DNA of 64,000 nucleotides, from the NCBI RefSeq assembly GCF_002954355.1, contig NZ_MQVV01000010.1, positions 656,887 to 720,886 on the forward strand, read 5' to 3'. Position 1 is the first letter of the stretch. Every line of letters begins with the position of its first letter. Position numbers and translations under genes: made by a program. The notes beneath the pieces are model-generated. The model was not told the origin of the DNA and did no database searches. It worked only from the letters and a program-made list of their open reading frames with translations. This DNA is from Nonlabens tegetincola (GTDB lineage Bacteria; Bacteroidota; Bacteroidia; Flavobacteriales; Flavobacteriaceae). Positions 35,134 through 44,754 of this stretch are shown here, piece after piece.

Positions 35134-36909
35134 TTATTTTACACCGTGCATCAATCTCTTAAGTAAAGGATGAAGAGCAAATGAAATTAAACCTAAGCCA
35201 ATTGGAATGACTGTAAAAATTAGGAAGAAGTAGGACAAACCACTTTCTTCGGTGATTTTTTCAATATCACCACCTACATAGTGAGCCATTTTATTACCTA
35301 TTGCAATGGCCAAGTAATAAACTCCAAACATAAATGCAATCATTCTTGCCGGCACTAATTTGCTCAAATACGATAAACCCATAGGAGATAAAAATAACTC
35401 ACCTAAAGTGTGGAATAAGTAAGCTAAAACCAACCAAACCATACTCAATTTTGCAGACTCTGCTCCTAATGGTACGTTACGTGTGGCAAATGCTAATAGT
35501 CCAAAACCAATAGCCATAACAATTAATCCTAAACCGTATTTAACTGATGCTGGTGGATTGTATTTACTATCCCACCATTTAGTAAATAGTGGAGCAAAAA
35601 TTATTATAAATAAAGAGTTAAGAATAGCAAACCAAGTTATTTCTACTTCCTTAGCCTCTGCGCTAAAATTAATCCAAAGCTTATAAACCACTAAGCCCCA
35701 AACAATAATAAAACTTATGGCAAGAACAATATTGGATAAGCTAATACGGTTAAATGTCTTTCTAAAAAGACTGATTAAGACATAGGTAATTATGGCAATA
35801 GGAACGATTGTTACTACTGCATCTATAATTTTGAATATCGTGGCCCAATTGCCTTCTAGTACCCTATCCGTATAATCTCTTGTGTAAAGAGGTAATGATC
35901 CTGCTGCCTGCTCAAAAGCGGCCCAAAAGAAAATTGTAAAAATACAGAAGATGGTAAAAGCTATCATTCTATCCCTTACAATTTTGTCATACCTTGGAAT
36001 GCGAACTATAAGAATCAAAATAAATAATATCGCAGCCAATAATGCAAAGAATAAAGAGTTTTCAAGTCCAAATACGGTAAAATTTAATGTATTAATATCA
36101 CCTATTTTACTTAAAGGGTCATTTACAATAAATATTAATGCTGAAATAATAAAGGCACCTATCAATATGTAATCAATTGAAACAAATCGATTAAGTTTCT
36201 CCTTAACTCCTTCAGTTTTTGAGATAAGATCTTCTTGTAGAGTGTCGATCATATCCTTTTTTTCATTTTTAGGCTTTTCTCCAATGTTTCCAAATAACGG
36301 TTGAGCGAAATAAAATTGGATCATACCTAATAACATAAAAATTCCTGCTAGTCCAAAACCATAACTCCAACCAACATTTTCACCTAACCAACCACAGAGC
36401 ATAATACCTAAAAACGCTCCCGCATTGACTCCCATATAGAAGATGTTGTAAGCACCATCTTTTTTCTCATCATGTCCTTCATACATTTTTGAAATTATAG
36501 AAGTCATGTTCGGTTTAAAAAATCCGTTTCCTATGATAAGAAAAAATATTCCGATATATAGAAATGTAGGTGTTTCAATTGCCATTGATGCGTGACCTAA
36601 AGTCATAAGCAACGCGCCAACTACAACGGCAGAGCGATAACCTATTTTATTATCGGCTAGCCAACCACCTACAATAGGAGTCAGGTATACAAACATAGCA
36701 TAGGTTCCTAGGAGTGATAAGGCAGCAGGTTTTTCCCAACCCCAACCTGGATTTTCTCCAGTAATTGCACCTGTCAGGAATATTACTAAAATGGCTCTCA
36801 TACCATAATAGGAAAACCTTTCCCACATTTCGGTGAAAAATAGGACAAACAGACCAGCTGGGTGTCCCATTACTTTGTTTTTAAAAAAATTCTCAGTGGT
36901 AGTATTCAT
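35134..36909 (-). CDS. POT-family proton-dependent oligopeptide transporter
   Basis: 591 residues, about 14 helices, with the proton-coupling motif ExxERFSYYG near the N-terminus (EMWERFSYYGMRA) and NGFFKPNMTS further on. A long loop (~225-245) is rich in Lys and Glu. It imports di- and tripeptides with protons. It lies 6 nt after a paralogue (36916-38460) and downstream of a DPP-IV peptidase gene, giving a peptide-use operon. Confidence 0.92.
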   Translation of the reverse strand: MNTTTENFFKNKVMGHPAGLFVLFFTEMWERFSYYGMRAILVIFLTGAITGENPGWGWEKPAALSLLGTYAMFVYLTPIVGGWLADNKIGYRSAVVVGALLMTLGHASMAIETPTFLYIGIFFLIIGNGFFKPNMTSIISKMYEGHDEKKDGAYNIFYMGVNAGAFLGIMLCGWLGENVGWSYGFGLAGIFMLLGMIQFYFAQPLFGNIGEKPKNEKKDMIDTLQEDLISKTEGVKEKLNRFVSIDYILIGAFIISALIFIVNDPLSKIGDINTLNFTVFGLENSLFFALLAAILFILILIVRIPRYDKIVRDRMIAFTIFCIFTIFFWAAFEQAAGSLPLYTRDYTDRVLEGNWATIFKIIDAVVTIVPIAIITYVLISLFRKTFNRISLSNIVLAISFIIVWGLVVYKLWINFSAEAKEVEITWFAILNSLFIIIFAPLFTKWWDSKYNPPASVKYGLGLIVMAIGFGLLAFATRNVPLGAESAKLSMVWLVLAYLFHTLGELFLSPMGLSYLSKLVPARMIAFMFGVYYLAIAIGNKMAHYVGGDIEKITEESGLSYFFLIFTVIPIGLGLISFALHPLLKRLMHGVK

Positions 36910-36915
36910 TGCTAT

Positions 36916-38460
36916 TTAGTTAATGTCTGAATCTGCAAGTTCATAATTTTCTTGTTCTAATTCTTCCGCAGTTTTTTCTTCGGCGCCGTGAGTTAGTCTT
37001 TTTAAAGGTTTAAGAAGAGCTATAACCAATAATCCAAAAAGAACACAAAAAACAGTAATAGATGTAAATACTGTAAGCTCACCAGCACCATCGGCACTTT
37101 CACCAATAATTCCAGCAACCTTATTTCCTAATCCAGTAGCGGCAAAATAAACACCCATCATAAGAGCGCCATATCTAACAGGTGCTAGTTTGGTAATAAA
37201 TGAAAGTGCTACCGGTGACGCGCATAATTCTCCAAGCGTATGAAGTAGATAAGCAAATGCTAACCAGTATAAACCTGATTTTCCTAACTCTTCATATTGT
37301 AAAGATGCGCCTATCATGAATACAAAACCTAATCCCATAATGATAACTCCAAATGCCATTTTAAATAAAGAAGAAGCTTCCTTACCTCTATTTTTCCACC
37401 ACATCCAGGCACTAGCTACTGGAATTGCAAAAAGAATAATATAAACTGGATTGAAGGCTTGCATTACTGCACTAGGAACTTCCCATCCACCTATAAAACG
37501 ATCTGTTTTACTTTCTGTATATAAGTTCATTAATCCACCAGCTTGTTCAAAGGCGCCCCAGAATACAATTACAATTAAAAAGCTAAGCAACAAAACAATA
37601 TATCTGTCCTTTTCGATTTTAGTGTTTAGATCCTGATAAATGGCCATCATCATTCCAACAACAAAGGATAGGAACAAGAATAATAAACCATAACCCCAAT
37701 CCCAAAGAATAATTAATGCTATGGATATTCCTGATAAAATTAACCAAACGGTTAGCGATAGTTTATTACTAATCATATCTTTAAAAAGCTCTGGAATTGA
37801 TACATTTCCATCATCTTTCTTAGCTTTAGTAGGTTTGTTTCCTACATGTTTTAAATGTTTTTGTCCCAACATGTAAATTATTTGACCTAGCGCCATTCCT
37901 ATCGCTGCCAACCCAAATCCAGCATGCCATCCATACGATTTAGCAACTAGACCTACTACTATAGAAGCAACTGCCGCTCCAACATTAATTCCAATATAGA
38001 AAATACTAAACCCTTTATCTCTCCTGTCGTCTCCAGGAGCATACAAACCACCCACTAATGTGGAAATATTAGGTTTAAGCAATCCAACTCCAGCCACAAT
38101 TAAACCCAGTCCAGTTAAGAAGGCCCAATTTTGTTCAATTGAAAGCACTCCATGCCCAGCACACAATAATAATCCACCATACAAAACAGATCTTTTTTGA
38201 CCTATAATTTTATCTGCGATAATACCGCCTGGAATAGAGGCTACGTAAACTAGCATAGTATACCAACCGTAAAGCGCTAAAGCCTCGGGATCAGTCCATC
38301 CTAATCCAGGATTGTCTGAAATCACTTCACTAGTTAAATAAAGAACTAGAATTGCTCTCATTCCATAATATGAGAAACGTTCCCACATTTCAGTAAGGAA
38401 TAAAATATATAGACCTACAGGATGTCCAAATAGCTCTTTTTGATTAAGGGTTGTTGACAT
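36916..38460 (-). CDS. POT-family proton-dependent oligopeptide transporter (paralogue)
   Basis: 514 residues, with the same EMWERFSYYGMRA motif at the N-terminus, GLLKPNISTLVGGLY and a C-terminal hydrophilic tail (EEKTAEELEQENYELADSD). It is a tandem paralogue of 35134-36909, diverged enough that the two may take different peptides. It follows the DPP-IV gene by 24 nt. Confidence 0.92.
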   Translation of the reverse strand: MSTTLNQKELFGHPVGLYILFLTEMWERFSYYGMRAILVLYLTSEVISDNPGLGWTDPEALALYGWYTMLVYVASIPGGIIADKIIGQKRSVLYGGLLLCAGHGVLSIEQNWAFLTGLGLIVAGVGLLKPNISTLVGGLYAPGDDRRDKGFSIFYIGINVGAAVASIVVGLVAKSYGWHAGFGLAAIGMALGQIIYMLGQKHLKHVGNKPTKAKKDDGNVSIPELFKDMISNKLSLTVWLILSGISIALIILWDWGYGLLFLFLSFVVGMMMAIYQDLNTKIEKDRYIVLLLSFLIVIVFWGAFEQAGGLMNLYTESKTDRFIGGWEVPSAVMQAFNPVYIILFAIPVASAWMWWKNRGKEASSLFKMAFGVIIMGLGFVFMIGASLQYEELGKSGLYWLAFAYLLHTLGELCASPVALSFITKLAPVRYGALMMGVYFAATGLGNKVAGIIGESADGAGELTVFTSITVFCVLFGLLVIALLKPLKRLTHGAEEKTAEELEQENYELADSDIN

Positions 38461-38484
38461 GATTTTTATTTAGGTTTAAGTAGT

Positions 38485-40653
38485 TTAAAGGTTTTCTTTG
38501 ATAAAGTTAGTCATCTTGTTGAAAAGGTGAATTCTAGTATTTCCACCGTAAATGCCGTGATTTTTATCAGGATATATAGCCCAGTCGAATTGTTTGTTTG
38601 CTTGAACGAGTGCCTCTATCATACGCATGGTATTTTGTACGTGAACATTATCATCGGCGCTACCATGAATGAGTAAATACTTTCCTTTTAATTTATCCAC
38701 ATGGTTTATAGGACTGTTTTCGTCATATCCACTAGCATTTTCCTGTGGAGTTGTCATATAACGCTCTGTATAAATTGAATCATAGAATCTCCAATTAGTT
38801 ACAGGAGCAACAGCAATTGCTGTACTAAAAACATCATTACCTTTTAAAATACAATTTGAACTCATGAATCCACCATAGCTCCAACCCCAAATACCTATGC
38901 GGCTTGCATCAATGTAGTCCATTTCACCTAATACTTCGGCAGCAGCTATTTGATCTTCCACTTCATATTTACCTAATTCTTTTTGTGTAACTTTTTTAAA
39001 GTCTGCTCCTTTATATCCTGTACCTCGACCATCAACACAAGCAATAATGTAGCCTTCATTTGCTAGCATACTGTGCCAGTAATCATTTGCTCCATACCAG
39101 CTATTTGCAACCTGCTGTGATCCAGGACCACTATATTGAAACATTAATAAAGGATAAGATTTTTTAGGATCAAAATCTACAGGTTTCATCATCCACATGT
39201 TAAGATCATTTCCATTAACTGGAATAGTAACAAATTCCTTCTCAGAGAATTGATAATCCTTTAAAACCTCTTTAAGTTGATTATTATTCTTTATCTCACG
39301 AACTAATGCACCGTCTTTAGCCTTGTGTAAGGTATACACTGGTGGAGTTGTTGCGCTGGAATAAGTGTTTATAAAGTAAGTAAAGTTTTTACTGAAGGAA
39401 GCCCTATTTGTTCCTATCTTATTACTTAGTTTTCTCTTTTTCTTACCCGTCAAAGAAATAGAATAAACTCCACGGTTTATAGATCCATCTTCTGTACTTT
39501 GAAAATAGATACGCTGTTTCTTTGCATCATATCCATAATAGGCTGTAACATCCCATTCACCACTGGTGATTTGGCGTTTTTCTTTGCCGTCTTTATCATA
39601 TAAATAAATGTGTTTCCAGTTATCCTTTTCACTAGTCCATAAAAAGGACCCGTCCTGTAAGAACGTTAAATCGTCACTTACATCTACATAAGCATCATCT
39701 TTTTCAGTAAATGCTATGCTAGCATTTCCAGCTGTATCTACATAATAGAAATCAAGAACATTTTGGTGTCGATTAAGAACTTGTGCTGTAAGAGTACCTG
39801 TAGGAGCATAGTTAATTCTTGCCACGTAATACTCTTCATTTCTATTCAAGTTTATTTCTTTACGCTTTTGCGAAAGCAAACTATATACATGCAATTTTAC
39901 CTTAGCGTTTTTTTCACCAGCCTTTGGGTACTTAAAAACGTACGGATATTGGTATAAATCATTCCCATACACATCCATCGAGAATTCAGGAACTTCTTTT
40001 TCATCAAAACTTAAAAAAGCTATTTGCTGGCTGTCTGGACTCCATTGATAGGCTCTTACAAAACCGAATTCTTCTTCATTTACCCAATCAGTTACACCAT
40101 TGATCAATTCGTTGTTTTTTCCATCTTTAGTTACTTGAGTAGTGGTATTGTTTTTCAAGTCCTGATAATAGATGTTGTTTTCAAACACGTAAGCTACCTT
40201 AGTCCCATCAGGTGACAGGGCAGCACTGCGTACAAGGTGATCGCTTATTGGGGTTAGTTCTTTAGTGTTGCGGTCATACACATGTACTTTGTCATAACTG
40301 CTGTATCTAAAAATAGACTCGCTTTGAGAAGTAATTAAAATCTTGTTTTCACTATCATTCATTTCATAACTGTAGATGGGAATCCCGATCTCCTCACTAC
40401 TTAAGATAGTTCCTGTTTTTTCACCTGTAGCATAGCTGTATTTATCAAGTGTTTGAGTACGGTTGCGGTTATAGTTAAGTACTATATATTCGGTACCATT
40501 ATTTAAAGAACGTAAGGATTGTAAGCCAGCAGTACGAAATTTACCAGTGTAAATGTCCTCAACAGTAATGTTTTGCTGTGCAATGCTTGTTTGAAAAACA
40601 AGCAAGAAGAAGGCTGCAATAGCCGTGATTTTTTTCATATCAATCGTTTTCAT
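38485..40653 (-). CDS. Dipeptidyl-peptidase IV-like S9 peptidase
   Basis: 722 residues: signal peptide ending TSIAQ, N-terminal beta-propeller with the DPP-IV glutamate motif WVNEEEF, and a C-terminal alpha/beta hydrolase with nucleophile S592 in GWSYGGF, Asp in HGSADDNVH and His in DKNHGI. It removes X-Pro/X-Ala dipeptides from peptides in the periplasm, feeding the two POT transporters downstream. Either M1 or the ATG at codon 6 could be the start. An imperfect palindrome copy lies inside. Confidence 0.92.
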   Translation of the reverse strand: MKTIDMKKITAIAAFFLLVFQTSIAQQNITVEDIYTGKFRTAGLQSLRSLNNGTEYIVLNYNRNRTQTLDKYSYATGEKTGTILSSEEIGIPIYSYEMNDSENKILITSQSESIFRYSSYDKVHVYDRNTKELTPISDHLVRSAALSPDGTKVAYVFENNIYYQDLKNNTTTQVTKDGKNNELINGVTDWVNEEEFGFVRAYQWSPDSQQIAFLSFDEKEVPEFSMDVYGNDLYQYPYVFKYPKAGEKNAKVKLHVYSLLSQKRKEINLNRNEEYYVARINYAPTGTLTAQVLNRHQNVLDFYYVDTAGNASIAFTEKDDAYVDVSDDLTFLQDGSFLWTSEKDNWKHIYLYDKDGKEKRQITSGEWDVTAYYGYDAKKQRIYFQSTEDGSINRGVYSISLTGKKKRKLSNKIGTNRASFSKNFTYFINTYSSATTPPVYTLHKAKDGALVREIKNNNQLKEVLKDYQFSEKEFVTIPVNGNDLNMWMMKPVDFDPKKSYPLLMFQYSGPGSQQVANSWYGANDYWHSMLANEGYIIACVDGRGTGYKGADFKKVTQKELGKYEVEDQIAAAEVLGEMDYIDASRIGIWGWSYGGFMSSNCILKGNDVFSTAIAVAPVTNWRFYDSIYTERYMTTPQENASGYDENSPINHVDKLKGKYLLIHGSADDNVHVQNTMRMIEALVQANKQFDWAIYPDKNHGIYGGNTRIHLFNKMTNFIKENL
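39864..39877. repeat. Imperfect copy of the palindrome (13/14)
   Basis: GCTTTTGCGAAAGC, one mismatch from the consensus. On the gene strand it is read as Leu-Ser-Gln-Lys, the third frame, in the DPP-IV propeller. It falls in the longest gap between exact copies. Confidence 0.75.
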
Positions 40654-40734
40654 AAATCAAAACACCAATAATAAGGAAAATATGGCAATTAATTGCGGTG
40701 TTATTTCTAGTGAAAGCCCTATAATAATATCATT

Positions 40735-40742
40735 TATCTTTG
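40735..40742 (+). promoter_or_regulatory. Promoter -7 box (TATCTTTG) before the HMG-CoA reductase gene
   Basis: Exact fit to the Bacteroidota TAnnTTTG box, 22 nt before the ATG at 40765. No convincing TTG -33 element is at the usual distance, so this is a moderate call. Confidence 0.45.
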
Positions 40743-40764
40743 CCGCTGTTTAAATCCCTAAAGC

Positions 40765-42075
40765 ATGGACAAGCCCATTTCTGGTTTCTCAAAACTATCA
40801 AAGACACAAAAGATAGACTGGTTGATACAAGAGTATTTTTCTAACGATTCACAAGTCAAAGAAATACTCACTCAATACTGGAATGATGATCACAAACTTC
40901 AGGAATTACACGATGGTTTCAGTGAGAATACGATAACAAATTTTTACTTTCCATTTGGTCTAGCGCCTAATTTCTTGGTAGATGGGAAATTGGTAACCAT
41001 ACCCATGGCAATTGAGGAAAGTAGTGTCGTTGCGGCAGCAAGTAAAGCAGCAAAGTTTTGGTTGAAACGAGGCGGTTTTAAAACTACTATAAAAGGAACA
41101 GTAAAATCGGGTCAGGTGCACCTTACCTATGAAGGTGATCCACAAGTGATGGTTGATTTTTTCGCTTTCGCGAAAGCGGAACTAATTAACTCCTTATCGC
41201 AAATAAATGCATCGATGAAAAAACGTGGTGGAGGAATTTTAGACCTGAAACTTGTCGATAAAAATGCATCCATGCCTGGGTATTATCAATTGCAGGCCAC
41301 TTTTGAAACAAAGGACGCAATGGGTGCTAATTTTATAAACACAACTCTAGAACAAATTGCAACTAAATTTAGAGAACTATCGGTGAGTTATGAACCATTT
41401 AATGGTGAGTTGCCCGAGGTAGTTATGAGTATATTAAGTAATTATGTACCCGAGTGTGTTGTCCATGTTGAGGTAAGTTGTCCTATTGATGAAATAGGTG
41501 AAGTAAATGGAATCTCTGGAGCCGATTTTGCACGTAAATTCACAAGAGCAGTAGAAATTGCTACTGTAGAACCTTATCGAGCTGTTACTCATAATAAGGG
41601 AATCATGAATGGAATTGACGCAGTAGTCATAGCGACTGGTAATGATTTTAGAGCGGTTGAGGCTGGTGTTCATGCTTACGCAGCACGAGATGGGCAATAT
41701 AGAAGTTTGACTAAAGCTAGGGTTGAAAACGACACGTTTATTTTTGAGGCTGATTTTCCTCTGGCACTAGGAACAGTAGGTGGTTTAACCTCGTTACATC
41801 CTCTTTCTAAATTGGCCTTACAAATTCTTGAAAACCCAACTGCCGAGCAGCTTATGAGATATACAGCAGTATGTGGTCTTGCACAAAATTTTGCAGCTTT
41901 ACATTCATTAGTGACTACGGGAATACAAGCTGGTCACATGAAAATGCACTTGGTAAACATGCTTGAACAAATAGGCGCTACTGATCCAGAAAAGGAACTT
42001 CTTAAAAAGGAATACGCAGATAAAACACCAAGTTTCTCTAGCCTTAAGGAAAGTTTGGAGAAGTTGAGAGGATAA
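40765..42075 (+). CDS. mvaA: Class II hydroxymethylglutaryl-CoA reductase
   Basis: 436 residues. Recognisable blocks: PFGLAPNFLVDG, catalytic Glu in MAIEESSVVAAAS (E84/E85), DAMGANFINTTLE, HNKGIMNGIDAV (catalytic Lys), TGNDFRAVEAG (catalytic Asp), FPLALGTVGGL and the late His in GIQAGHMKMH. It makes mevalonate for isoprenoid synthesis, the route used by many flavobacteria. The length and lack of membrane helices fit class II. A palindrome copy encodes FAFAKAEL in the nicotinamide-binding small domain. Other mevalonate genes are not in the window. Confidence 0.93.
   Translation: MDKPISGFSKLSKTQKIDWLIQEYFSNDSQVKEILTQYWNDDHKLQELHDGFSENTITNFYFPFGLAPNFLVDGKLVTIPMAIEESSVVAAASKAAKFWLKRGGFKTTIKGTVKSGQVHLTYEGDPQVMVDFFAFAKAELINSLSQINASMKKRGGGILDLKLVDKNASMPGYYQLQATFETKDAMGANFINTTLEQIATKFRELSVSYEPFNGELPEVVMSILSNYVPECVVHVEVSCPIDEIGEVNGISGADFARKFTRAVEIATVEPYRAVTHNKGIMNGIDAVVIATGNDFRAVEAGVHAYAARDGQYRSLTKARVENDTFIFEADFPLALGTVGGLTSLHPLSKLALQILENPTAEQLMRYTAVCGLAQNFAALHSLVTTGIQAGHMKMHLVNMLEQIGATDPEKELLKKEYADKTPSFSSLKESLEKLRG
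41164..41177. repeat. Dispersed palindrome, copy 9
   Basis: Exact copy in the HMG-CoA reductase gene, read as Ala-Phe-Ala-Lys-Ala in the cofactor-binding small domain. Flanked by C and G. Confidence 0.9.
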
Positions 42076-42084
42076 TACTTAATC

Positions 42085-42444
42085 TTAAATCCAGTCTAAT
42101 TTCTCTTTTGTAAGTTCATGCGTTACATCACCAGTATGCTTTATTGCAGCTGGTTCAAACAACATGACATGTACTTCTTCATGAGCAATAGGTTTATGCT
42201 CTATTCCTTTAGGAATAATATACATTTCACCTGGTTTAAGGGTAACAGTTTTATCCTTTAATTTAATGATTAAAGTTCCTTTTAAGACGTAAAACAGCTC
42301 ATCTTCATTTTGATGACTGTGCCAAACGAATTCTCCTTGAAGTTTAGCTAGTTTAACATGCTGCCCATTAAGTTCACCGATAATTTTTGGTGTCCATGTC
42401 TCTGTGAAAAGGTTGAGTTTTTGTTCTAAGTTTACGATTCGCAT
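42085..42444 (-). CDS. Small cupin-fold protein
   Basis: 119 residues, single cupin domain. Metal ligands fit the two cupin motifs: H42, H44, E49 in WHSHQNEDELF and H83 in PKGIEHKP. Such one-domain cupins are often enzymes, sensors or metal-binding proteins of unknown substrate, and none can be picked here. It is transcribed toward the HMG-CoA reductase gene, ending 9 nt from it. Confidence 0.75.
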   Translation of the reverse strand: MRIVNLEQKLNLFTETWTPKIIGELNGQHVKLAKLQGEFVWHSHQNEDELFYVLKGTLIIKLKDKTVTLKPGEMYIIPKGIEHKPIAHEEVHVMLFEPAAIKHTGDVTHELTKEKLDWI

Positions 42445-42458
42445 AAAATACGGTATAA

Positions 42459-42485
42459 AAAAAAGAGGCGTACAGCCTCTTTTTT
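42459..42485 (-). terminator. Terminator after the single-Cys thioredoxin-like gene
   Basis: An 11-bp stem AAAAAAGAGGC / GCCTCTTTTTT with a 5-nt loop. The A and T runs make it usable in both directions. On the minus strand it follows the gene at 42504-43103 and precedes the cupin gene. Confidence 0.8.
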
Positions 42486-42503
42486 AAAGATAACAAATTG
42501 AAT

Positions 42504-43103
42504 TTAATTTTGGTAAGAGTGTTTGTATTCTTGACCAGAAACTATTTTAAGAATATCTTTTTCTAGCGATTCTCTAGGGCGCTCAACATACCGACCCAAT
42601 TCTTGTCCGTCACGATAAAAAATTATAGTAGGAACTCTTACAACGTTATATCCTTCTACAAGGTCTACAGGTTTTGATTTTGTTCGATCAACAGTTATAA
42701 GTGTAATCTTGCTCTCGCTTACTCCTGCTTCCTCCATTAACTTATAAAACATAGGTGTTTCACGTTTAGAATCGCCGCACCAGGTTCCCATATACAATCT
42801 TACATCAACATCCTTCATGTAAGTACCGATTTCTTGTGCGATGCTTGAATCAACCTGATATGCATCGTACCTAGAATTAAACCATGTATTATATGGATTA
42901 TTCATCAAATCGGCTTTAGTCGCTTTACCTAGGAGATGGCCATTTACTTTTTGTGCTAAACTTTTTTCAGGTTCAGGCGCTTTTTTAAATTCCGGAGTGT
43001 TTACCGTTTCTTTTACTGGTTTTGTTGAATTATCTTGAGCTGTCTTTTGGGTTCCACAAGAAATGGTTGCCAAAGCAATTATTGCTATTAGGATCTTTTT
43101 CAT
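42504..43103 (-). CDS. Thioredoxin-fold lipoprotein with single active-site cysteine
   Basis: 199 residues: lipobox ATISC (Cys16), a charged linker, then a thioredoxin fold whose active site is GTW-C109-GDSK rather than CxxC. The cis-Pro loop is VVRVPTIIF. The WCGDS form is known in bacterial thioredoxin-like proteins, often with monothiol or non-redox roles. The gene lies 18 nt after gpmI on the same strand. Confidence 0.78.
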   Translation of the reverse strand: MKKILIAIIALATISCGTQKTAQDNSTKPVKETVNTPEFKKAPEPEKSLAQKVNGHLLGKATKADLMNNPYNTWFNSRYDAYQVDSSIAQEIGTYMKDVDVRLYMGTWCGDSKRETPMFYKLMEEAGVSESKITLITVDRTKSKPVDLVEGYNVVRVPTIIFYRDGQELGRYVERPRESLEKDILKIVSGQEYKHSYQN

Positions 43104-43121
43104 TCTATCTAATTTAAATTT

Positions 43122-44636
43122 CTAAAGTAAGGATTTTTGAGTCATTTCATCAGGTTGTTCTATTCCCATTAACTCTAGTATAGTAGGAGCGACGTCTCCC
43201 AAAATACCATTTTTTACGCTTTTTATATCTTGATCTATTAATATCAAAGGTACTGGATTTGTAGTATGAGCCGTATTTACAGAGCCATCTGGATTGATCA
43301 TAACCTCACAATTACCATGATCTGCAATCACAAGAATTGAGTAATTATTATCTATTGCCTTATTTATTACATGGCTTGCTGCACTGTCCACAGCCTCGCA
43401 AGCTGCTATGGCTGCATCCATGGAGCCAGTGTGGCCTACCATATCGGGATTGGCAAAATTTAAACAAATGAAATCTGCCTTTTGAGATTCAATCTCTGGT
43501 ATAATTTTATCCTGAACGCAATTAATAGACATTTCAGGTTGTAAATCATAGGTGGCTACCTTGGGTGAATTACACATAATGCGTTGTTCACCTTCAAAAG
43601 GATTTTCTTGACCACCATTAAAAAAGAAGGTTACATGTGGATATTTTTCAGTTTCGGCAATTCTAATTTGCTTTTTGCCTGCCTTTGAAAGTACTTCTCC
43701 CAGTGTGTTTTTAAGATTGTCTTTTTCAAACATGACTTGCACATTCTTAAATGTGTCATCATACTTGGTCATTGTGACATAGTGTAGATTTAATTTCTTG
43801 GTATTAACCTCTTCAAAGTTTCTTTGCGATAACATGTCGGTAAGTTCTCTACCTCTATCGGTCCTATAATTAAAGAAAATAACGACATCATCATCTTGGA
43901 TAGTAGCTACAGGCTCAGTGCCATTAAGAATGACCATGGGTTCAATAAACTCATCGGTTATACCGTCTTCATAGGATTGTTTAATGGATTGAATAGCATC
44001 GTGAGTAGGAGTACCCAGTCCATTTACCATAACATCATAAGCCTTTTTTACTCGTTCCCACCTATTATCACGATCCATGGCAAAGTAACGGCCCGTGACC
44101 GTTGCTAGCTGCGCGTTACTTCCTTTTATATGTTTTTCGATTTCTTGAATATGTTGTATACCTGATTTTGGATCAACATCTCTACCATCGGTAAAGGCAT
44201 GTATAAAAACATCTTCTAGCTCATTAGCCTTTGTTATATCCAGTAAAGCCTTTAGGTGATTTATGTGAGCGTGAACTCCGCCATCAGATAGTAATCCTAG
44301 GAAGTGAATCTTTTTAGAGTTAGCTTTCGCGTAAGTGATAGCGTTAATCAACACCTCATTATCCTTGAGACTATTGTCATTAATGGCCTTATTTATTTTA
44401 GCTAAATCTTGATAAACAATACGTCCAGCACCTAAATTCATGTGGCCAACCTCGCTATTTCCCATTTGTCCATCAGGTAACCCTACATGCTCTCCATCTG
44501 TTCGCAATTGTGCATTGGGATATTTAAGGTAAAGGCTATCTATAAAAGGAGTTTGAGCTTGTGCAATGGCACTTACTTTGGGGTCTTGGGTAATTCCCCA
44601 ACCGTCCAGTATCATGAGTATGGTTTTCTTGTTCAA
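43122..44636 (-). CDS. gpmI: 2,3-bisphosphoglycerate-independent phosphoglycerate mutase
   Basis: 504 residues. The alkaline-phosphatase-like core shows D11 in LDGWG, nucleophile S61 in QMGNSEVGHMNLG, DGRDVDP and the ADHGNCE metal site near the C-terminus. It interconverts 3- and 2-phosphoglycerate in glycolysis and gluconeogenesis with manganese. An imperfect palindrome copy is read as Tyr-Ala-Lys-Ala-Asn. Confidence 0.97.
   Translation of the reverse strand: MNKKTILMILDGWGITQDPKVSAIAQAQTPFIDSLYLKYPNAQLRTDGEHVGLPDGQMGNSEVGHMNLGAGRIVYQDLAKINKAINDNSLKDNEVLINAITYAKANSKKIHFLGLLSDGGVHAHINHLKALLDITKANELEDVFIHAFTDGRDVDPKSGIQHIQEIEKHIKGSNAQLATVTGRYFAMDRDNRWERVKKAYDVMVNGLGTPTHDAIQSIKQSYEDGITDEFIEPMVILNGTEPVATIQDDDVVIFFNYRTDRGRELTDMLSQRNFEEVNTKKLNLHYVTMTKYDDTFKNVQVMFEKDNLKNTLGEVLSKAGKKQIRIAETEKYPHVTFFFNGGQENPFEGEQRIMCNSPKVATYDLQPEMSINCVQDKIIPEIESQKADFICLNFANPDMVGHTGSMDAAIAACEAVDSAASHVINKAIDNNYSILVIADHGNCEVMINPDGSVNTAHTTNPVPLILIDQDIKSVKNGILGDVAPTILELMGIEQPDEMTQKSLL
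44323..44336. repeat. Imperfect copy of the palindrome (12/14)
   Basis: GCTTTCGCGTAAGT in gpmI, read on the gene strand as Tyr-Ala-Lys-Ala-Asn, close to the Phe-Ala-Lys-Ala-Asn of copies in the aldehyde dehydrogenase and SDR genes. It falls in the second-longest gap between exact copies. Confidence 0.5.
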
Positions 44637-44754
44637 AATCTTAAGATTTAAATATCAAAAGTAACAAATCGATATTCTTAAGGTTGATTTTTAAGAAATC
44701 CATAGGTATTTTATTTACGAAACCGATTGAGCCTTTATAGTAACTCTCTAAAAA

